Origin: Nocardia coubleae NBRC 108252
Lineage (GTDB): Bacteria; Actinomycetota; Actinomycetes; Mycobacteriales; Mycobacteriaceae
Direction: 5' to 3'
DNA: 64,000 nt
Assembly: GCF_001612805.1 (NCBI RefSeq)
Contig: NZ_BDBD01000011.1
Coordinates: 1 to 64,000 of the forward strand
The position numbers were made by a program, and so were the translations under genes. Of this stretch, positions 1 to 8,875 are shown in pieces (the first letter of the stretch is position 1; the number at the start of each line of letters is the position of its first letter). The notes below the pieces were generated by a model. The model was not told where the DNA came from. It saw nothing but the letters and a program-made list of their open reading frames with translations, and searched no databases.

Positions 1-1187
1 GGGTTCCCGACGATCGGGAAGAACGCCAGCCCCACGACGATCGCCAGGGTCAGCCACGGCGAGGACATGTCGAACACCGCGTACCCCTGGCTGTTCGGGT
101 AGCCGAGGAACAGGAACACCGTCAGGTAGGCGAACAGGATGTTCCATTCCAGCGGCACCGCCAGCGGAAAGGTGGAGGTGATGAACAGGTGGAACACGAC
201 CATCATTGCCACGCCGGCCAGGGTGAGCCAGTGGTTGGTGGAGAACAGCAGCACGATCGGGGTGACCACCTCGACGGTTGTGCCGCCGACGTGCGCCATG
301 AACGCCGCAAGCCTGGAGGGGCGGATGTCGTGCGGGAAGTCGCGGTAGTGGGCTCGCTTGACCGACCGGAACGGCACGGAAGGGCTGTTGGACACCATCG
401 GCGGCACGACATTGGCGAAGTGCTTGCCGAACTTCGACGCCCCGGCACCGACCCACACGATCACGATCAGCAGCTTGGCGGCGATGATCATATCGGTGAA
501 CGGCAGCAGGGCGAAGAACACCAGCGCGGGCAGATATTGCTCACCACGCGCGGCCAGGAAGATCGTCTTGTCCCGCAGCCCACACAGGATGTACAGCGCG
601 ATCGCGACGATGAGCAGCGCGGGGCTGATCAGCCCGGAAGTGTTGTCGGGCAGCCGTTCCAGCAGCGACTGGGATGCACGTCCCGGCGCCAGCAGCGCGA
701 GCCCGAGGGCAGCGAGGAAGCCGAGGTACAGCACCACATCCAGGGGTGTTCGGGTGTTGCCCGCGGTGAACGGCACCCGCCGCCACGGTCGTAGCCGGAT
801 GGTTCCCGGCCGGGCGAAGAACAGCACGCCACCGGTCATCGGCTTGAATTTGCCCGCCAGCGGACCCCAGGACCCGGCCACGCCGATCGCCTCGAGCAGG
901 ACAGTCCACACCACCAGCTTCTGGTAGACGATCGGCTGATCCCACCAGGCGCCGATGTCCCAGAACGGGCCGGTTCCCGAGGTCAGCGTCGACACCAGGA
1001 CGCCGCCGAACATGTAGAGCACCAGAAGTTTCAGCACATAGACGCTGTGGATCATCTTCGGTGAGCCGAAGCCGTATTCGACCCAGTGCAGGGCCAGGGT
1101 GCGCACACGGTCGCGCAGTGGCAGATCGAGAAATGTCTCCGTATCCACCGGGGGGAAATCACCTGTTTTGAACCCCATTGTTCTCAT
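1..1187 (-). CDS. DUF3556-like multi-pass membrane protein, N-terminal part
   Basis: About 395 N-terminal residues are present and the rest lies beyond base 1. The protein starts MRTMGFKTGDF (an in-frame ATG three codons later is an equal candidate) and contains an HWVEYGFG segment followed by a series of hydrophobic stretches (for example around YVLKLLVLYMFGGVL and AKLLIVIVWVGAG), so it is an integral membrane protein. This layout matches the DUF3556 family of mycolate actinomycetes as I remember it; the function is unknown. It lies 81 bases downstream of an acyl-CoA synthetase gene on the same strand, so co-transcription and a lipid-related role are plausible inferences. Confidence 0.7.
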   Translation of the reverse strand, partial: MRTMGFKTGDFPPVDTETFLDLPLRDRVRTLALHWVEYGFGSPKMIHSVYVLKLLVLYMFGGVLVSTLTSGTGPFWDIGAWWDQPIVYQKLVVWTVLLEAIGVAGSWGPLAGKFKPMTGGVLFFARPGTIRLRPWRRVPFTAGNTRTPLDVVLYLGFLAALGLALLAPGRASQSLLERLPDNTSGLISPALLIVAIALYILCGLRDKTIFLAARGEQYLPALVFFALLPFTDMIIAAKLLIVIVWVGAGASKFGKHFANVVPPMVSNSPSVPFRSVKRAHYRDFPHDIRPSRLAAFMAHVGGTTVEVVTPIVLLFSTNHWLTLAGVAMMVVFHLFITSTFPLAVPLEWNILFAYLTVFLFLGYPNSQGYAVFDMSSPWLTLAIVVGLAFFPIVGN

Positions 1188-1268
1188 GCCTTTCTTGTCG
1201 TGTTCCGGGCGCGCGCGACCGCGACCGGAATTGCCTCGAATTCCGAATTACCTTCCGGTGGAGTGTGT

Positions 1269-2705
1269 TCAGGCGGTCGTCGCGACCGCGCGGAGCCGGT
1301 TCTTGTCGATTTTGCCGACGGGATTGCGCGGCAGTTCGGTGGTGAGCACGATCGCCGCGGGCACCTTGAACGCGGCCAGCCGCGCGCGGCAGTGCTCGGT
1401 GAGTTCGGCGGCGGTCACGGAGCCGGTGGCGACCACGTGCGCGACCGGCACCTCCCCGAGCACCGGATCGGGCGCTCCGACCACCGCCGCCTCGTGCACG
1501 GACGGATGGGTGTAGAGCGCGTTCTCGATCTCCTTCGGGTAGAGGTTCTCCCCACCACGGATGATCATGTCCTTGATCCGGTCGACGAGGACCAGATAAC
1601 CATCGGGGTCGAAATAGCCGATATCACCGGTATGCAGCCGGCCATCGATCACCGTCTTCGCCGTCTCCTCGGGCTTGCCGAGGTAGCCGCGCATGACATT
1701 CGGTCCGCTGATCACCACTTCGCCGCGTTCCCCGGCGGGCTGCGCGACGCCGTCGAGGTCGACGACCTGCACGGTCTGACCGGGCAGCGGCAGGCCGACC
1801 GTGCCCGGTTTGCGTTGTCCCGACGCCGGATTCAGTGTCGAGGCGCACGTGCCCTCGGACAGCCCGTAGCCTTCCACGACCGGGACACCGAAGCGGTCCT
1901 CGAACCGGGCGATGAGTTCTGCGGGCATGGGTGCCGCGCCGCAGATCGCCAGCCGCAGCGAGGAGGTGTCGGGACACAGCTCGGCGGGCTGGGCAACCAG
2001 CATGGCGTAGATGGCGGGCACGCCGGAGAAGTAGGTCGGGCGGACCCGCTCGACCAGGTCGAAGAAGCCGGTCGCGGAGAACTTCCCGGCAATCGTGGTG
2101 TGGCCACCGGCCAGCAGCGGCGACAGCACGCTGACCACGATCCCGTTGACGTGGAACAGGGGCAGGATCAGCAGACTGTGGTCGGTGTCGTCCAGGCCGA
2201 GCGCGCCGATGACCATCGCGCACATGGCGGCAAGGTTGTCGTGGCCGAGCAGCACGCCCTTGGGGCGGCCGGTGGTACCGCTGGTGTAGATGATCAGCGC
2301 CAGACCGTCGCGAGGGGCCACTGCCGCGACCGGGCCGGCGGAATGCGCCAGTTCGGCCACGTCGAGGGTGGTCCCCGCTCGGCCGGGGTCACCGACGACC
2401 ACCAGTGCTCGCGAATCGGCGATCTGAAAGCTGATGTCGTCGTCGGTCAGACCCGGGTTCACCGGTGTCACCGCCGCACCGAGCTGCCAGGCGGCGAACA
2501 GCACGACCACGAGGTCGACGCGGTTGGGCAGCACCACCGCGACCACGTCACCCGCGCGCACGCCCGCCTGGCGCAGCACCGAGGCGGCGCCGTGCACCCG
2601 CTCCCGGAACTGCTCGTTCGTCAGCGCGGTGGTGTCGTCGGCCAGGCACGGCGCGTCCGGCGCGGAAACCGCTCGGGTGATGGGCAATTCGACGATCTGT
2701 CGCAT
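1269..2705 (-). CDS. class I acyl-CoA synthetase (AMP-forming, FadD-type)
   Basis: The 478-aa protein activates a carboxylic acid to acyl-adenylate and then acyl-CoA in the cytoplasm. Visible motifs are the phosphate-binding YTSGTTGRPKG (residues 140-150), YGLSEGT (280-286), an HTGDIGYFD aspartate motif, the hinge DRIKDMIIRGGEN, and NPVGKIDKN near the C terminus carrying the catalytic lysine. Its length is slightly short but normal for compact FadD enzymes. The start ATG has GAGGAA about 6 bases upstream. It lies upstream of the DUF3556 gene and diverges from a PucR regulator. The acyl substrate cannot be told from sequence. Confidence 0.92.
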   Translation of the reverse strand: MRQIVELPITRAVSAPDAPCLADDTTALTNEQFRERVHGAASVLRQAGVRAGDVVAVVLPNRVDLVVVLFAAWQLGAAVTPVNPGLTDDDISFQIADSRALVVVGDPGRAGTTLDVAELAHSAGPVAAVAPRDGLALIIYTSGTTGRPKGVLLGHDNLAAMCAMVIGALGLDDTDHSLLILPLFHVNGIVVSVLSPLLAGGHTTIAGKFSATGFFDLVERVRPTYFSGVPAIYAMLVAQPAELCPDTSSLRLAICGAAPMPAELIARFEDRFGVPVVEGYGLSEGTCASTLNPASGQRKPGTVGLPLPGQTVQVVDLDGVAQPAGERGEVVISGPNVMRGYLGKPEETAKTVIDGRLHTGDIGYFDPDGYLVLVDRIKDMIIRGGENLYPKEIENALYTHPSVHEAAVVGAPDPVLGEVPVAHVVATGSVTAAELTEHCRARLAAFKVPAAIVLTTELPRNPVGKIDKNRLRAVATTA

Positions 2706-2720
2706 GATTCCTCACGAGGC

Positions 2721-2747
2721 TGATTGTGATCTGAGTTACATCAATCA
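2721..2747. promoter_or_regulatory. possible operator between fadD-type gene and pucR gene
   Basis: TGATTG at 2721-2726 is mirrored by CAATCA at 2742-2747 with a 15-base spacer. It lies just upstream of the minus-strand acyl-CoA synthetase and in the divergent region with the PucR gene. The position suits a regulator site, but the arms are only 6 bases, so this is a weak candidate. Confidence 0.3.
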
Positions 2748-2865
2748 CCGTAGGGACCGGTCTCCGCGGCGGCTACGGGCCGGGAGACCAGCGTTGCGAG
2801 CCCCCGTTGTGCCACGGATACAAACAGCCTGGTCGGCGGGTGGACGCGGGGTAGTGTCGGCGCCC

Positions 2866-4086
2866 ATGTCCCCCGACTACGACGCCCTTGTCCGCGAGGT
2901 GGCGGGCCGGATCAAGGCGGATCTGGACCGGCTCACCCCCGCGATGACCACGATGTTCGCCGACACCATCCCGGAGTTCCGTCACGATGACGAGATCCGC
3001 GGACTCATGGTCGCCAGCACCGAGTCGAACCTCACCGCCATCATCGACATGCTCACCCTCGGCATCGGGCTCGGCGACATCACCGTGCCGCCCGCCGCCG
3101 CCGAATACGCCCGCCGTTTCGCCCAGCACGATCTGTCACTCGAGGCGCTGCTGCGGGCCTACCGACTCGGCGAGCACATGTTCGTGCAGCGGACGATCAG
3201 GTTACTGACCGAGTTGGCGCCGCCCACCGAAGTGGCGCTGGCCGCGACGGCGCGCATCGCCGAGCTCGTCAACAGCTACATCGACCAGGTGATCGAGGGC
3301 CTGATCGATATCTACGGCACGGAGCGACGCCGCTGGGACGCACGCACCGACGCCGCCCGCGCTGCCCAGGTACGCGCGGTGCTCGACGCCGAGGAGCTGG
3401 ATCTGGCCTCCGCGGAGCAGATGCTGTCGGCGTCGCTGCGCGGCTGGCACCAGTTCGTGCTGCTGTGGACACCGCCGGGAACCGCCGACCCAGGGCCTGT
3501 GCTGGGAGCCGGCATCCAGGTGCTGGCTGCGGTGTCGGCCCGTTCACCCATGACCGTCGACATCGACGAGCACACCCGCTGGGTGTGGCTGGCTTCGACC
3601 GGCAGGCCCGTCCTGGACACCACGCGGCTGGCCCGGGAGCTGCGCGCGACACCGATTCTGTCGATGGCCGTAGGGGATCCCGCGACGGGGCTCGCGGGGT
3701 TCCGGCAGAGTTTCCACGACGCGCAGCGGGCTCGCTCGGTGGCGGTGGCCGCCCGATCGCGCGGTGTACTCGCCTACGCGGACGTGGCGCTGACCGGGCT
3801 GCTCGCCGACGACGTGTCGCGCGTCCAGGCCTGGGCGGGGCGCGTGCTCGGCGGACTGATGGGCACCGACGAGACGGCGGCCAGGCTCCGGGAGACGGTG
3901 CGCGTATTCCTCGACGCGCGAGGCAGTTACACCGATGCCGCCGCGCGTCTGCACGTCCACAAGAACACCGTGCACTATCGGGTGCGCAAAGCCGAGGAGG
4001 TGCTCGGGCATCCGCTCAGCGAGCACCGGCTCGACATCGAGGTGGCGCTGCTGGCCTGTGCGCAGCTGGGGCTACCGAGGGCCTGA
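2866..4086 (+). CDS. PucR family transcriptional regulator
   Basis: This 406-aa regulator has the usual actinobacterial layout: an N-terminal sensory region (about 1-160), a central CdaR/GGDEF-like region, and a C-terminal PucR helix-turn-helix. The last contains GSYTDAAARLHVHKNTVHYRVRK with the family hallmark HKNTVHYRV. The ATG at 2866 was chosen; an in-frame GTG at 2854 is also possible and neither has a strong ribosome site. It is divergent from the acyl-CoA synthetase, which it may regulate (inference). A second PucR paralogue lies about 470 bases downstream. Confidence 0.85.
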   Translation: MSPDYDALVREVAGRIKADLDRLTPAMTTMFADTIPEFRHDDEIRGLMVASTESNLTAIIDMLTLGIGLGDITVPPAAAEYARRFAQHDLSLEALLRAYRLGEHMFVQRTIRLLTELAPPTEVALAATARIAELVNSYIDQVIEGLIDIYGTERRRWDARTDAARAAQVRAVLDAEELDLASAEQMLSASLRGWHQFVLLWTPPGTADPGPVLGAGIQVLAAVSARSPMTVDIDEHTRWVWLASTGRPVLDTTRLARELRATPILSMAVGDPATGLAGFRQSFHDAQRARSVAVAARSRGVLAYADVALTGLLADDVSRVQAWAGRVLGGLMGTDETAARLRETVRVFLDARGSYTDAAARLHVHKNTVHYRVRKAEEVLGHPLSEHRLDIEVALLACAQLGLPRA

Positions 4087-4293
4087 CCCGCCGTGGTGGC
4101 GGCGCCCGTATACATACCCGATGCGGGGCGGAAACGGCCGTAACCATTTGTTGTGGATTCCTCCGAGGATTGTGCGGCGAGCGAAATGGGAACGTCAAAA
4201 CCTCGGCCGGACGAATGAGATCCGGGAGTCGTCGTGATCTGATCGAGATGTCCCGAGGATGGGACGTTCACGAGCACAATCGAGGAAGTACAT

Positions 4294-4461
4294 ATGAACG
4301 CCAAAATCAGCCGCCCGCTCGCCGTTGCCGCGCTCGTCATGTCGGCCGCCGCGCTGAGCGCGGGCACCGCCACCGCCGCCGCGCCCGCACCTGTTTCGGG
4401 TTCGGTCGAGGTCTGCCTGCCGCTGCCGCTGGGGCCGCTGGAAGTGAGCTTCTGCCTCTGA
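4294..4461 (+). CDS. small secreted peptide precursor, 55 aa
   Basis: A short ORF with GAGG about 7 bases before ATG. It encodes a textbook Sec signal peptide: MNAKISRP, a hydrophobic Ala/Leu core, then AGTATAAAPAP as a likely cleavage site. The predicted mature part is only about 26 residues, rich in Pro, Leu and Val, with two cysteines (residues 41 and 54) and a mirror-like order VEVCLPLPLGPLEVSFCL. No family is recognised. It sits between two PucR genes, 93 bases before the second. The two cysteines could form one disulfide after export (inference). Confidence 0.65.
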   Translation: MNAKISRPLAVAALVMSAAALSAGTATAAAPAPVSGSVEVCLPLPLGPLEVSFCL

Positions 4462-4554
4462 CCTGCCAGACCGTGCGGCGGGTGTGGGCGAGCGTCGGGG
4501 CGCCCGCACCTGCCCGTGGCCGGTAACTACGAACTCGGGTGGGAAGGATTCACC

Positions 4555-5817
4555 ATGGCTGTTACGACCTCCATCGAACCGTTCTTGACCGCCGCGGGCC
4601 GCCCGGTATCGACACCCCTGAGCGATGTGCGTGCGATCTCGCGGCAGATGGTCGTCCATTTCATCGAAAACGTCGTCCCCTGCGGCACACTGCCCGGTGA
4701 AGCGCTCGACGGTGATATCACCACCGTCACCAGAATCTGCCTGGAACTCACCCGGAGCATGCTCGACGGCCGCGATCTGCCCGGCCGGGTGGAGCGCGTG
4801 CAGGCCGCCGCCGCCGACTGGGCGCGCGAGGGCATTCCGATCGACACCATCCATCACGCCGTGTACGAAGGCTTCAAACTCGGCTTCGACCTCATCATCA
4901 CCAATGTCACCAACCATGATTACGACACCATGGTCGGCGTGGTACGGCGCCTGATGGACGCCCAGGACATGATCACCGCCGCGGTGTCGGCGGCGTATGT
5001 GCGGGAACTGCGTGCTGTCGTCAGCGAGCACCATACGGCCGTGCACACGCTCACCTCCGCGCTGCTCGGCGGCCAGAACACCGCGACGGTTGCCAGGGAA
5101 TGCGGCATCGAGATCGACACCGAGTATCACGTCATGGCGCTCGAACTTCCACCCCATGCAAAAGAATCGGAACCGGGGTTGAACGCGAAAGTAGTTGCCC
5201 GACGCAAGCTGCGGCGAGTCCAGGCCGAACTCGCCGACCGATGCGACGGCAAGGCACTCTCGCTGCTCAGCGTGGACGGCGGAACACTGCTGCTGCCTGC
5301 CTCCGAATTCGCCGGAGCAGACCTCGACGACCTGGTGACACGCCTGTCCGCGGCCGCCCAGGTACCGCTCCGCGCGGTGGTGACGACGGCGGCGCCGACG
5401 GAGATCCCGCGCGCTGCCGAAGAGGTCCACGAACTCATCGAAATAGTGCACCGCCTCGGCGGGCCGAGCAAGGTGTACCGCCCGCACGAATTGGCATTCG
5501 AATATCAGCTCACCCGACCGGGACCCGCCCGCGACTATCTGAGTTCTGTCCTCGATTCCCTCGAACCGCATCCTGAATTGATGCAAACCCTCGAGGTGTA
5601 TTTGGCGACGAATATGCAACGTGCGCGTACCGCGCGAAAGATGTTCATCCACACCAATACCGTCGATTACCGGCTCAAGCGGATCACCCAGATGACCGGA
5701 TTCGACCTCAACGACATCACCGGTCTGTGCTATCTCCGCGCGGCCCTGCTGATCCGGGCACACCGCAGCACGAAAACCGCCGAATTCCCCGAAGACCCCG
5801 GCACGCGCGCGAGCTGA
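4555..5817 (+). CDS. PucR family transcriptional regulator (second paralogue)
   Basis: A 420-aa regulator with an N-terminal all-helical sensory region, a central CdaR-like domain and a C-terminal PucR helix-turn-helix around NMQRARTARKMFIHTNTVDYRL, with the hallmark HTNTVDYRLKR. The start ATG at 4555 follows GGGAAGGA with good spacing. It differs clearly from the upstream PucR, so the pair are old paralogues rather than a recent duplication. The secreted peptide gene just upstream could share its transcript or be its target (inference). The inducer is unknown. Confidence 0.86.
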   Translation: MAVTTSIEPFLTAAGRPVSTPLSDVRAISRQMVVHFIENVVPCGTLPGEALDGDITTVTRICLELTRSMLDGRDLPGRVERVQAAAADWAREGIPIDTIHHAVYEGFKLGFDLIITNVTNHDYDTMVGVVRRLMDAQDMITAAVSAAYVRELRAVVSEHHTAVHTLTSALLGGQNTATVARECGIEIDTEYHVMALELPPHAKESEPGLNAKVVARRKLRRVQAELADRCDGKALSLLSVDGGTLLLPASEFAGADLDDLVTRLSAAAQVPLRAVVTTAAPTEIPRAAEEVHELIEIVHRLGGPSKVYRPHELAFEYQLTRPGPARDYLSSVLDSLEPHPELMQTLEVYLATNMQRARTARKMFIHTNTVDYRLKRITQMTGFDLNDITGLCYLRAALLIRAHRSTKTAEFPEDPGTRAS

Positions 5818-5824
5818 CACCGTC

Positions 5825-6480
5825 GCACCGATGAGCATTCCGCTCTGGTGGTCGAGAGAGGTTCGCCGCTGTTGCGGAAGCCGGTGGTCCCGTTGTAGCT
5901 GCGGGCCAGCACGATCCATCGGTCGGTTCCTGGGAGGTGAAGTCCGCGTGGCGCTTTCGAGGCACCGGGCAGCCAGGTGAGTGCGGCTAGCGCGGTCGTG
6001 GCAAGACGGGAATCGAGGCCGAAGAACGTGCGGACAGGCACATTGAAGTCGTGCTGGAGAGTGTGCTGGTCGGCGAAATCGAGCCGGTAGAGCCGCCGTG
6101 GTCTCCGGTACCCGGGTAGCCGGAAGGCCTCGGGCTGTGAGTAGTTGCGGATGTAGTCGTCGCCGTCGCGGAAAATGCTTGCCCAGCAGTCGATATGACC
6201 ATTCGACGGCGGCAGCGCCGTGACGTTCACCCGCGCCGAGGAACACAGCGAGGTCGATAGGGCCCGGCGATGTTCGGTGCACTGCTGCTGCGAGTAGGTT
6301 GGTCACCCCAGGGGCGAGGCCGACCTCGACGACGACCGGGGACTGCGCGTTCACCCGCGCGAGGTCGTGGAGATATTCGGAGGTCGCCGAGATTTCGACG
6401 AACGCGGACCCGCGGTCACCGGCGAGTGCGGCCAGTCGCGGATTCTCGGCACCCGCGGCACAACTGCACCGCTGGGACGA
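5825..6480 (-). pseudogene. decayed saccharopine-dehydrogenase-like oxidoreductase
   Basis: On the minus strand a protein resembling the actinobacterial saccharopine dehydrogenase-like family can be followed across two frames. The first frame reads LAALAGDRGSAFVEISATSEYL, then VVVEVGLAPGVTNLLAAAVH and AAAVEWSYRLLGKHF. The second frame continues, near 6200, with NGHIDCWASIFRDGD, YSQPEAFRLPGYRRP, RTFFGLDSRLATTALAALTWLP and DRWIVLARSYNGT. The N-terminal NADP-binding half is missing and no intact start exists. The C-terminal end runs into the 3' end of the PucR gene on the other strand. It is best read as a truncated, frameshifted remnant. The rest of 5818-6791 holds nothing else convincing. Confidence 0.7.
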
Positions 6481-6791
6481 TGCGGTCGCCCAGCTCCTGC
6501 ATGGCGGACTGTTCGCTGATCCGTCACCACTGACCGTCGATCCTGCCCAGCGAGTGGACTGAAGCGCGCAGGCCTACCCGCATTCCGATCGGCCGACGAT
6601 TGGCAGTGTTCACAGCCGGTGCGCATGTTCTTCGGTAACCGTCAAGCATCCGGGGAATTCGCGTTCGGCCACGGTGCCGTGCGCGACCATGACTTCTGGT
6701 GCAGTGCCTGACGAAAGGCGCCGTCGCGGCACAGTGGCCGGGATGCGTGGGCACTTCCCGGCAGCGTGGCCGGGCCGAGAGAGGCGCAGAG

Positions 6792-8852
6792 ATGTCGAGT
6801 GATGTCGTGGATGTGACCGTGGACTTCGCCGTCGCGAGGCAGGCGTTGTGGGAGGTGCTGCTGGAACCGCAGAGCTATCCGCGACTGTGGTCCGGCATCG
6901 GAGGATGCCAGCGGTTGACCGGCACCGAGGGGGACACGAGGTGGCAGGTCCGCATCGGCGACGCGGATGTCGGCGTGCGCACCATCGATCTGGCGTTGCG
7001 GATCGGTCGCTGGTACGAGAGTTTCGAACTACACAACCCGGAAACGGGCAGTTTCGCGCTGATCCGGCTCGCCGGTGACCAGCAGCGAACCAGCGTGAGC
7101 GTCACCGCCTTCGCCGCACCGCGGCTGCATCCGGCGCTGGCGGAGACGCGCGACGCCGAGACCGTCCGGTGGATCAGGGCCGGGTTGCGGCGTGCGGTCG
7201 ATGTGGTGCGTGGGGCGCAGACATCGGTGGTGGGAAACGGCGACCGGGCGCCGATCCGCCGCAAGTCCGAACTTGTGCGCTGGGTGGTGAATTCCGGGCT
7301 GGTCGCGCCGCCGGTGACCTCGGCGCGGCAACTGCGGTCCTTGTACCGGTGGGGTTTCAACCTGGCGGGCGGTTACGCGGCGGGCGCGGCGCACAGCCCC
7401 GACCAGCTCGCCCTGATCGACACCGTCAGCACGGCCACATTCGCCGAAACCGACAAGCGCACCACCGCGCTGGCCGGGGCGATGTACGAGGTCGGGTTGC
7501 GCGCGGGCGACGCGATCGGATTGCTCGCCGCCAACCACTGCGGCATGGTCGAGACGATGGTCGCGGCGGGCAAGCTGGGCGTGGACGTCGCACTGCTGAA
7601 CGCCGGCCTGTCGGGCAGGCGGATCGAGGAGATCGTGCAGCGTCACCGGCTTTCGGCGTTGTTCGTCGACACCGACCTCGAGCACCTCGTGCAGTATCTG
7701 CACAACGGCGTGCCGCGCTTCGTCACCGACGACCTGCCCGCGGACCCGGGCCGGGTCACCATCGAGGATCTGATCGCCATGGGTAACACGACTTTTCCGG
7801 TCCCCACGGTGCCCGGGCGTCAGATCGTGCTCACGTCGGGAACCAGCGGCACACCGAAGGGCGCAAGGCGACCGCATCCGAAGGGATTCGACACCTTGGT
7901 CGCGCTCCTGTCGCGAATCCCGATCCACGTGGGCAGCACGATGATGATCCCGGCGCCGCTGTTCCACACGTGGGGGCTCTCGGCATTGCAATTGAGCACC
8001 GCCGTGCGGGCCACCGTGGTGCTCGCGCAAGGATTCGATGCCGAGGAATGCCTTCGTCAGGTCGCTGAACACCGGGTGAACACCCTCATCGCGGTGCCGA
8101 CCATGATCCAGCGCATGGTCGACCTGCCCGCCGCGGTGCGCGCTCGCCACGACCTGAGCAGTCTGCGTCATGTCGTCAGTTGTGGTGCTCCACTCGTCGC
8201 GGCGACCGTCGATCGCTTCCTCGAGGACTACGGTGATGTGCTCTACAACCTCTACGGTTCCACCGAGGTCTCCTGGGCGAGCGTGGCAGCGCCCGAGGAC
8301 CTCCGTGCCGCCCCGACCACGGCGGGTCGTCCGCCGCTGGGGACCCGGATCGCGATCCTCGGCGCCGACAACCAGCCGGTGCCGATAGGGGTGACCGGCC
8401 GGATCTTCGTCGGCAACCACATGCTGTTCGACGGCTACGTCAACGACACTCCGCCCGAGGAGGCCGACGGCATGCTGAACACCGGCGATCTGGGCTATCT
8501 CGACGCGGAGGGCAGACTGTTCGTGGCGGGACGCGACGACGAGATGATCATCTCCGGTGGCGAGAACGTCTTCCCACGTCCGGTCGAAGAGGCTCTGTCG
8601 TATCTGCCGCAGGTCAGCGATGTCGCGGTGGTCGGGGTACCCGACCGTGAATTCGGTCAGCGATTGGCCGCATTCCTCGTCAAACAGGAAGGCTCCAGCC
8701 TGGATTCGGGCATGGTGCGCACCTACATCCGCAACCGGCTCAGCCGCTTTTCGGTCCCACGCGATGTCACTTTCCTCAACTCGCTGCCACGCGGAGAAAC
8801 CGGCAAAGTGCTCAAGCGCCTGCTCGTCGATCCCGCGGGTTTCCCCGACTGA
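6792..8852 (+). CDS. SRPBCC domain fused to acyl-CoA synthetase
   Basis: A 686-aa protein. Residues 1 to about 145 form a START/SRPBCC-like lipid-binding domain (VDVTVDFAVARQALWEVLLEP opening, aromatic-rich beta strands). From about 185 it is a class I adenylate-forming enzyme with LTSGTSGTPKG (347-357), YGSTEVSWAS, NTGDLGYLD, GRDDEMIISGGEN and C-terminal RGETGKVLKR with the catalytic lysine. It probably binds a hydrophobic acid in the first domain and converts it to CoA thioester in the second (inference). The ATG at 6792 follows GAGAGGCGCAGAG. It appears monocistronic and converges with the next gene. Confidence 0.88.
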   Translation: MSSDVVDVTVDFAVARQALWEVLLEPQSYPRLWSGIGGCQRLTGTEGDTRWQVRIGDADVGVRTIDLALRIGRWYESFELHNPETGSFALIRLAGDQQRTSVSVTAFAAPRLHPALAETRDAETVRWIRAGLRRAVDVVRGAQTSVVGNGDRAPIRRKSELVRWVVNSGLVAPPVTSARQLRSLYRWGFNLAGGYAAGAAHSPDQLALIDTVSTATFAETDKRTTALAGAMYEVGLRAGDAIGLLAANHCGMVETMVAAGKLGVDVALLNAGLSGRRIEEIVQRHRLSALFVDTDLEHLVQYLHNGVPRFVTDDLPADPGRVTIEDLIAMGNTTFPVPTVPGRQIVLTSGTSGTPKGARRPHPKGFDTLVALLSRIPIHVGSTMMIPAPLFHTWGLSALQLSTAVRATVVLAQGFDAEECLRQVAEHRVNTLIAVPTMIQRMVDLPAAVRARHDLSSLRHVVSCGAPLVAATVDRFLEDYGDVLYNLYGSTEVSWASVAAPEDLRAAPTTAGRPPLGTRIAILGADNQPVPIGVTGRIFVGNHMLFDGYVNDTPPEEADGMLNTGDLGYLDAEGRLFVAGRDDEMIISGGENVFPRPVEEALSYLPQVSDVAVVGVPDREFGQRLAAFLVKQEGSSLDSGMVRTYIRNRLSRFSVPRDVTFLNSLPRGETGKVLKRLLVDPAGFPD

Positions 8853-8875
8853 ACGATCGAATTCCGTTCACTCGA

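Noticed and set aside
1086..2723. 545-aa plus-strand ORF opposite the acyl-CoA synthetase
   Set aside because: It is an antisense shadow caused by high G+C; composition is His/Gly/Arg-rich with no domain, whereas the minus strand has all adenylate-forming motifs.
4195..6354. 719-aa minus-strand ORF
   Set aside because: Mostly antisense to the second PucR gene; only its first about 60 residues belong to the saccharopine-dehydrogenase-like relic.
8850..8870. TGAACG/CGTTCA hairpin between convergent genes as a terminator
   Set aside because: A 6-bp stem overlapping a stop codon with no T-run is too weak to call.
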